Of a stretch of DNA of 25,332 nucleotides, positions 19,218-25,332 are shown one piece after another. The notes beneath the pieces were generated by a model. That model did no database searches and was not told the origin of the DNA. It saw only the letters and a program-made list of their open reading frames with translations. The stretch lies in the NCBI GenBank assembly GCA_000969725.1, contig JXSR01S046224.1, one strand, 5' to 3'. The stretch's first letter is position 1; each line of letters starts with the position of its first letter. A program made the position numbers and the translations under genes. The stretch is from Ophiothrix spiculata (Eukaryota > Echinodermata > Ophiuroidea > Amphilepidida > Ophiotrichidae).

Positions 19218-19413
19218 GGGCAATCTACACGGAGTGCTGATCCAGATGCAAACACATCGGAGATGCGCAACTCCCTAGACCGCTTGCACGTACGCGTACA
19301 CTGAATGCTGTGCAGCAGATCCGGAACTGACGCCCATGTAGCCACAGTCTGCTGCAAAGTGGTTTACGGAGATGCGTTTTCATCTGGATTTGCACTCCCT
19401 GTGTAGATTGCCC
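19218..19413. mobile_element. Palindromic MITE family P, copy 1
   Basis: It begins GGGCAATCTACACGGAGTGC and ends with the reverse complement (GCACTCCCTGTGTAGATTG plus CCC). The arms extend inward over about 45 bp (ATCCAGATG, AACRCATC). The interior carries GCAGATCCGGAA and CGCCCATGTAGCCAC, shared with copy 2. No coding capacity. Confidence 0.85.
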
Positions 19414-19999
19414 TAAAGTTGAAGCAATCAGACCATGCTCTTTTAAATGAAATGAATTTTGTTATTTTATTTTTTCTGGCTGAAAAGTGGTGTGGCCAAA
19501 GACCACATGGCAAACACGGTTCCAAGCCCCTGATTTAATCCTGATAACATAATCTTAGAAAATATTAAGGACACAAAGAAATGAAATGAAATAAAAACTA
19601 AAGTAACACAATTCATCAGTGGTATCATTTTAGTTTTATTATTTAACCTCGTTGACTAAAATCAACATTGATTTCTTACATGTTGTACATGCAACTTGAA
19701 TTTGTTTCTAATACAAAGGGTCAATTCACATTAAAATCAGTAATATTTTATGATTTTCAGTCAGCTACATATCACTGAAGAAAACTTCGGTCTTAAAATA
19801 TCATAATTACTGTATCATTTGTAAAAAGACTTTGCATGTCATTTTGGTGTTGGTATTGTAGTCAAGGAACAGCTTTACATGCAGGGGGACAATATTGATG
19901 TTTGACAAAGTACAAATCAATGATTTTCAGTTTCTTTTATTTTCCAAACCCCATTTTACAATATCGAAAAAATTATTTTTACACTTTTTCAATTGTGAC
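19414..19999. other. Non-coding stretch
   Basis: AT-rich, with no gene or defined element recognised. Confidence 0.45.
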
Positions 20000-20321
20000 C
20001 AGTGGCATAACCAGGCTTTCAATATTGGTGGTGCACATTTTTTTATTTTCCCTAACAACAGATTTATGACATTTGAAAGGTACATCCAATTTATTTCACC
20101 TAGTAGCTATCAAAAATTAACAAAAGAAAAAATTGTTTCTGATTTTTGTTATCTGTCACATCTGTTTTCTTTTTAATTTTAACCAAGTTTTTATATTTTG
20201 TCTATACATCAACATCTTGTACCAATGCAATTGGTAGTCCTTTAACAATTTTCTGACGGCCGACAAATGAAATATTAGCGATGCCTATGCACTAGGTGCG
20301 CGACCTCTGGTTATGCCACTG
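20000..20321. mobile_element. hAT-like MITE with CAGTGGCATAACCAG ends
   Basis: CAGTGGCATAACCAG at 20000-20014 and CTGGTTATGCCACTG at 20307-20321 are exact 15-bp inverted repeats. CAGTG ends suggest the hAT superfamily, but flanking 8-bp sequences (ATTGTGAC and TTTGCAAG) match poorly. The reading frame overlapping its left half is incidental. Confidence 0.8.
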
Positions 20322-20407
20322 TTTGCAAGCCATGCATGATGGGTTATTAAACCAAAGTTGTATGTATTATATTCAAGAAATTTTACAAAAATTTAAAATG
20401 TCACATT

Positions 20408-20617
20408 GGGACAATTTACAAGGAGTTTAGATCCAGATCCATGTGTATCTTCAATATCCGGATTTGAGATCGGCATCTCCATAGACTGCTTACAGGTATG
20501 CATGTGCGCAGAGTGCGGTACAGCAGATCCGGATCTGACACCCATGAAGCCACTACTGCAAAGTCGCTTACGAAGATGCGCATTCATCTGGATAAGCACT
20601 CCCGTGTAGATTGTTCC
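20408..20617. mobile_element. Palindromic MITE family P, copy 2
   Basis: The ends GGGACAATTTACAAGGAGT and CACTCCCGTGTAGATTGTTC match copy 1. The interior shares GCAGATCCGGATCTGAC, CCCATGAAGCCAC and AAGATGCGCATTCATCTGGA with it. Incidental frames occur on both strands because the element is palindromic. Confidence 0.85.
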
Positions 20618-20875
20618 ACTATATAGTAAATGTCAAGATCTTGTTGGGAGTTTTAGTGAATTCAACAGATGTAAGGGGTTCAAAGTCAATATTTTAGTTA
20701 CTTTGTCTTAAATCAATGAAATCACAGCAATGGATATGTCATTTTTGTAGACTAGGTGTAGCTTGGGTCTCATCCATTCATCAAGGGTAACTTCAGAAAT
20801 ATTCAGCATTCAATGCTGCATGATGTGCTTGATTTTAATGAGATGCCTTGATGTAAGGATATAACCAGTGTTCCT

Positions 20876-21070
20876 GCTAAGGCCGTATTGTGCACCATTG
20901 GAGCAGAAGCCCCGAAAATTGGCACAACAGGTTTCTGATGTGTCACAAACATGATTTTTCTTAATTTAACCAATTTTCACCCTCAGGTTATGATTGTGCT
21001 TCAAGCACCTCTGCAATTTTGTCAAAATTTGACGAATTGGCACAAGCCCAAAAACCTTGTAGGAACACTG
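20876..21070. mobile_element. hAT-like MITE with CAGTGTTCCTGC ends
   Basis: CAGTGTTCCTGC near 20876 pairs with the GTAGGAACACTG end at 21070. Flanking octamers GATATAAC and GATAGGAC agree at six of eight positions, as expected for an aged 8-bp hAT target duplication. A truncated relative lies at 8489-8540. Confidence 0.75.
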
Positions 21071-21074
21071 GATA

Positions 21075-22050
21075 GGACCTAAAGAACAACTGTCTTCTAG
21101 GGACATCTTGATCATAAGAAGATGAGAGCATGGTGAAGTAACTTGATGTGGGAAATAGTACTGGGTTTAGAGGCTTTGTTGAAGTTGTTGCCATTCTTTT
21201 AATTCTTTCTCTCCATTTTCATGCCAATTTCACACCAAATAAACCTCTTTTTCATAATTTCAATGTAAAAAACAATTTTTGGGGTGTGTATTCAAAAAGT
21301 CATAAATTATAGATTTTCAAATGAAATTATACAAAAAAAAAATGAGATCTTGAAATTGAAGTGTGAAATCTTTGATTGCCCCTTATTTCCCCTTCAAGAA
21401 ACTTGTGATTTGTACATTGAAACAACATTTATGCGAATGCCTACAACATATGTTAGAGTCACAATTTTTTTGACTGCAACATCCCAACACACATATTTCA
21501 AAGGGATAAGAAATTTTGAGCATGGTTTTTAAAATATATTGAGTTGAATTTGCTTTGTTCTTGATTTGCTTTTCTTCCCTTTCTTTACCCTAAACCCTGT
21601 ATGTCATACTTCCCATATCAAGATGCTTGATGTTGGAATGCATTCTCAGCAACATTCCATTTTAAACATGACTCAGGACTTCTAGTTTGATGACAATAAT
21701 TGCTAACAAAGTCCCACACTATATTCTTACAACAAGAAAACCTCAATGATCAGATATGATTTTAGATAAAACTAACACATAATTGGGATAACTTGTGAAA
21801 CTTCTCATGTTTGTTCCAAACACCTCAACAAACTATTTAGTTTCTTATTTTCCTTAAAAATCATTTTAATCAATTTTTGGATTCCTACAACCCTTTTATG
21901 AATCAGAAGAATTACACATAAAATAAATAAACACTTACGCTTTCATCACTCACAGTACACTCATAAATTTTCATTTTAAATATTCTTTGTTTATATTTTC
22001 ATTTTTACCACAAATATACACATTCAAAAATGCATGCATGATAACTGGCA
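21075..22050. other. Non-coding AT-rich stretch
   Basis: No gene recognised. An 82-codon frame at 21284-21532 shows no domain or signal. Confidence 0.4.
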
Positions 22051-22057
22051 AAATACA

Positions 22058-22167
22058 GGGTTCACAAAACACAAATGTGAGTACCACGACACAAAAAGCC
22101 AATTTAGCGATCCAATGCCATCTTGAATTCCGTTGCCATGCCAAACACATTTGTGTTTTGCAAACCC
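22058..22167. repeat. 110-bp inverted-repeat element
   Basis: GGGTTCACAAAACACAAATG at 22058-22077 pairs with CATTTGTGTTTTGCAAACCC at 22148-22167 over 22 bp with two mismatches. The middle 66 bp is unique. A small MITE or hairpin; no target duplication noted. Confidence 0.65.
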
Positions 22168-22295
22168 TCTAATACGTTCCTTGTTTCTGATAAACCCTTG
22201 GAAAATAAACATGCCAACTAATTTAAATAAAATACATGTATCATTATATACACAGCAAAGTTTGACATAATATTAAGTGTTGGAACAAAACTTTC

Positions 22296-22762
22296 AAGAC
22301 TTACGCCCATATGAACAAACGAGTTAGACCTGTCTAAAAATAGCCCTGGTTAAAGCAAAATTTACTGATATCCAAATTTATTGTTTTCTTGCCTTTTCCT
22401 AAAGTAATTGGGGTTATCTACACAGAGTGCAGATCAACAATGTGCATCTCTGAGATCCAGATCTGAAATCCAGATCTCCTTTGACCGCTTTGATGGAACC
22501 TACACAGTTGGCAGATCCGGATCTAATTCACATGTTGCCACAATCAGTCTAGATGCAAATTGGCTTATGGGGATGCACACTGATCTGGATCTTCATGCTC
22601 GTGTGGGTAATCCCATTAATTCTAAAATTCAATTGAACTTTTTGCCGTAATTTGGAAAAAGTTACAATAATGGCATATTTCATGTGAAATTAAATTTTGC
22701 TTCAACCAGGTCTAAGTTTAGACCAGGTCCGACTCTCGCACATACAGGCCTAAGTGTTTCTT
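22296..22762. mobile_element. Inverted-repeat element interrupted by family P copy 3
   Basis: The left arm (22296-22364: AAGACTTACGCCCATATG, then TAGACCTGTCTAA, CCTGGTTAAAGCAAAATTTA) is complementary to the right arm (22688-22762: TAAATTTTGCTTCAACCAGG, TTTAGACCAGGTC, CATACAGGCCTAAGTGTTT). The palindromic element at 22411-22614 sits between the arms, so this is a nested insertion or a composite. Confidence 0.65.
22411..22614. mobile_element. Palindromic MITE family P, copy 3 (nested)
   Basis: It begins GGGTTATCTACACAGAGTGC and ends CTCGTGTGGGTAATCCC. It shares GGCAGATCCGGATCTAA and the GATGCACACTGATCTGGAT block with the other two copies. It lies within the arms of a different inverted-repeat element. 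Confidence 0.75.
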
Positions 22763-22769
22763 GATAATA

Positions 22770-23390
22770 ATATATGACATATAATTGAAAGCAGGGTTTT
22801 CCAACATTTTTGGTCATGACCCATTGGATCAATTTGCTTGGAAGTGAATACTATTCTACTTGTTTTGCTAGAGAATGTTTAAATTGTGTTGAGTACAATG
22901 GACTTATCAAATTATTTCCATCTTAAGCTTTCTTTGAGATAAAAGGTATCAGGGCCGGTTTTTACTTTTTTTAAGACAAAAAAAACCCCCAAATTGACTT
23001 AAATTGAATCAAGGTAATTTCATTGAATCCGCAACAAATGTTTGTTACCGATTTATACTTTCAATTTAACCTCAAATATTTGGTGACGTCATGACCAAAT
23101 GTTTGGTAGCGAAAATTTTGTTTGGAGGCTAAGTATAGACTGATCCATAGACAATTATGGTCAGAATCTCATGGAATAGTGCTCTAATTTCATAAACAAT
23201 AAATATGGGAATTCAAATGCCCTAATCAAACCAAAAATGGTACTTAGCACCACATACCCATGATGGCTCAGACACACAACACATCATAGACTGCAACAAA
23301 GTTGTATCTGCAATGACTGCCTATGTGGCTGTCATATGTTATTTATTTTAAATCTTGTCACAAAATTGAAAAAACCCTCAAAATTGATTT
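22770..23390. other. Non-coding stretch
   Basis: No gene or delimited repeat recognised. Confidence 0.4.
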
Positions 23391-23556
23391 ATCATAGGTC
23401 AGTGGCCCTTGAAACAGTTCTCCATAATTCTGACAGTGTGCCCTGAAGAAAGATCCACTGACCCATCAAGATTGGGACATTCAATAGTGTGCATTTATGA
23501 CAAATGGCAGCTACTACAGATTGGACATTCTTGCAAATCAGATGACGACCTATGAT
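23391..23556. repeat. Short inverted repeat ATCATAGGTC, 166 bp span
   Basis: ATCATAGGTC at 23391-23400 and GACCTATGAT at 23547-23556 are exact complements, with weaker flanking similarity. A possible small MITE, but the arms are only 10 bp. Confidence 0.35.
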
Positions 23557-25332
23557 GGGTCACAATTCTGTAAACCTGTCTGTTCAGAATTATGTAATAC
23601 ATAAGACATTATCCTTGTAAGATATTCTATAATTATTACAATACCAGCAAACCATTTCATCAATTTTAGACAAAAATGACATGGAATTATTCATTGACTA
23701 TAGGCAAAATAAAATTTTGTTGGACAATGTAAACAAAAAAACCAGAATATGGGTTGCAATTTCAACTAATGGAGCCCTTTACTCTGGATTTTCATTTACA
23801 CTGTCTAATAAACTACTGTTTGACCTATAATTGTTAGTTTTTGTTTTCACTTGTTGTATAAATAAATCTACATAAACAATCCCAGATAAATACACTTTTT
23901 TTTGAATATTTGTACATGAATTTTCTGTTCTTGTGAAATTATTATTACCAGCACCAAACACAAATAAATAAAGTTGTTTATATAAAGCTTTCAAGCATTT
24001 GGGCTCGCATGTTTTTGGTCAGTTTAAGCTTGATATAATAATGATCAACATTCCAAAAAAATATAAATGAAACACTAAAAATTCAACTCCAGATCTTCAT
24101 CTCATGTATTTAACAAAGCTTGATTGCGAAAAGGCCATATTTATATTCTATGCATACAACAATAATGGTGTTGATTTCAAAACACATTGTTTGCATCTGG
24201 ATCCATTGTAACTTATGTAATGCAGTTTACACAGCAAAATTACAATATCCTGCAGATATTATACAAAGGTTGAGTTTATACATGATTGTAACTGTACGCT
24301 GTACAAAGGCATGTTAGCCAGGGAGTGGGTGCGGAGGAGGCAAACACTTTTACCATCCTGTTATCAGACCAAATCCATGTTTTGTCCTAATATACACCAT
24401 AATTAAAGGACATTAACTCAATAAGCGTTATGATAAATTTACTCAAAATAATAATGGGACAGTAATCTCGGGACAGTAATTTAAAGTAATTTAATCAAAT
24501 TTAGGTCAAATCTGAGTAACTGCAATGGACCTGTCCAGTACCGCTGTCATAATTCTGTGGTACTATCTACAGGTTATTGTAATTTTGCTATGTATCACAG
24601 TGATCCCTTATTTCTCAAGGTATGTTTGAGTTGAAGTGGGTTAATCAGAAGTTTATTGAAACTTGACTGGTGGTAGCTTTACGACTTATTCAGAGTCCCT
24701 TGATTGCTACACTAGTCTCCGAAAATACTCTGCTTTGGTACAATTTCTGCAAGTTGTACATATTTATCGTAACTACTAGCATCAATTGATGGACTATAAA
24801 CAAATCATTAGAAGATTCCAATAAGAACAAATCACCAAATGTTAACAGGTTGCAAAATATGTAAAACAATTTGATCTTAAAGTTTTAATTATCAGGGTCG
24901 CTATGTCATTATATGTACTAGAAACACATATACTGTTTAATAATTTGTACATCTTGGTTTCTTAACCATTTTGTTTACTCACATATCTTGTGTATCCTCT
25001 GTACTAAAGTACATTTTACATGTTAGCTAATCTCACCAAGACACCAATAAATACACAGTATGATGACTCAAGTTAAAGGTGTAGATTCTGATCACATTCT
25101 CATCCCCCTGGGCTCAATCGGAAGTAGTATATTTTTTGATGCCATATGAAAGCCCCATATTTTTCTGATTCTAAATCCAAAATGCCACCTCCAAATTCTT
25201 TAAAGTTGTGGAGATATAGAATGAAATTTAAAATTAATTGGTATACCTATTTTCTATTTCTTTTGTATTTACATAACAGCCTCATCCCTAGGGTTGCATA
25301 CTTTCTTTTGCTTCTCAAGAGAAAACAAGAGG
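23557..25332. other. Non-coding right end of the window
   Basis: No gene recognised; short frames have no recognisable features. At 25073, TTAAAGGTGTAGATTCTGAT resembles the start of the TTAA-flanked element at 4033 (TTAAAGGGGCAATTC). It may be a related element running past the window edge. Confidence 0.4.

Noticed and set aside
20393-20609. Opposing 67-68 codon frames
   Set aside because: Both fall on palindromic MITE copy 2, where frames on the two strands are expected to mirror each other.

Overview
The window looks like nuclear DNA of an AT-rich invertebrate animal genome. Short exons with GT..AG introns, a class A GPCR, a tRNA-derived SINE and many short non-autonomous DNA transposons (MITEs) all point that way. 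An invertebrate deuterostome (echinoderm, hemichordate or similar) is my best guess, but no marker here fixes the species. There is no prokaryotic operon, CRISPR array or phage. Two protein-coding genes are supported. First, 871-5814 (+) carries the last five coding exons of a calcium-dependent transglutaminase. They join in frame to 337 codons, from just after the catalytic-core Asp region through both C-terminal beta-barrels to the stop. The catalytic Cys, His and Asp lie upstream of the window. Second, 11508-12905 (-) is a complete, uninterrupted 465-codon rhodopsin-class GPCR with a very long Ser/Pro-rich third intracellular loop and altered DRY and NPxxY motifs. The two genes converge tail to tail across about 5.7 kb. 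Nothing links them functionally. The rest is repeat-rich non-coding DNA. By region: 1-870 is a MITE abutting a truncated SINE. 871-5814 is the transglutaminase, with MITEs in two introns. 5815-9960 is 3' flank with two decayed copies of the last-exon end, two adjacent MITEs (6688-7433), a MITE fragment and another MITE. 9965-11400 is a full-length SINE followed by a roughly 38-bp minisatellite interrupted by a retroposon tail. 11508-12905 is the GPCR. 12906-25332 has no convincing gene. It is a mosaic of fold-back and terminal-inverted-repeat elements, including a 1.05-kb mariner-like element with about 195-bp inverted repeats and TA target sites, and three copies of a roughly 200-bp palindromic family, one of them nested in another inverted-repeat element. 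No wholly new biological system is evident. The observations most worth a second look are the decayed tandem copies of the transglutaminase C-terminal coding end, the non-canonical GPCR, the MITE ending 31 bp from a splice acceptor, the nested palindromic family and the long-TIR mariner-like element.
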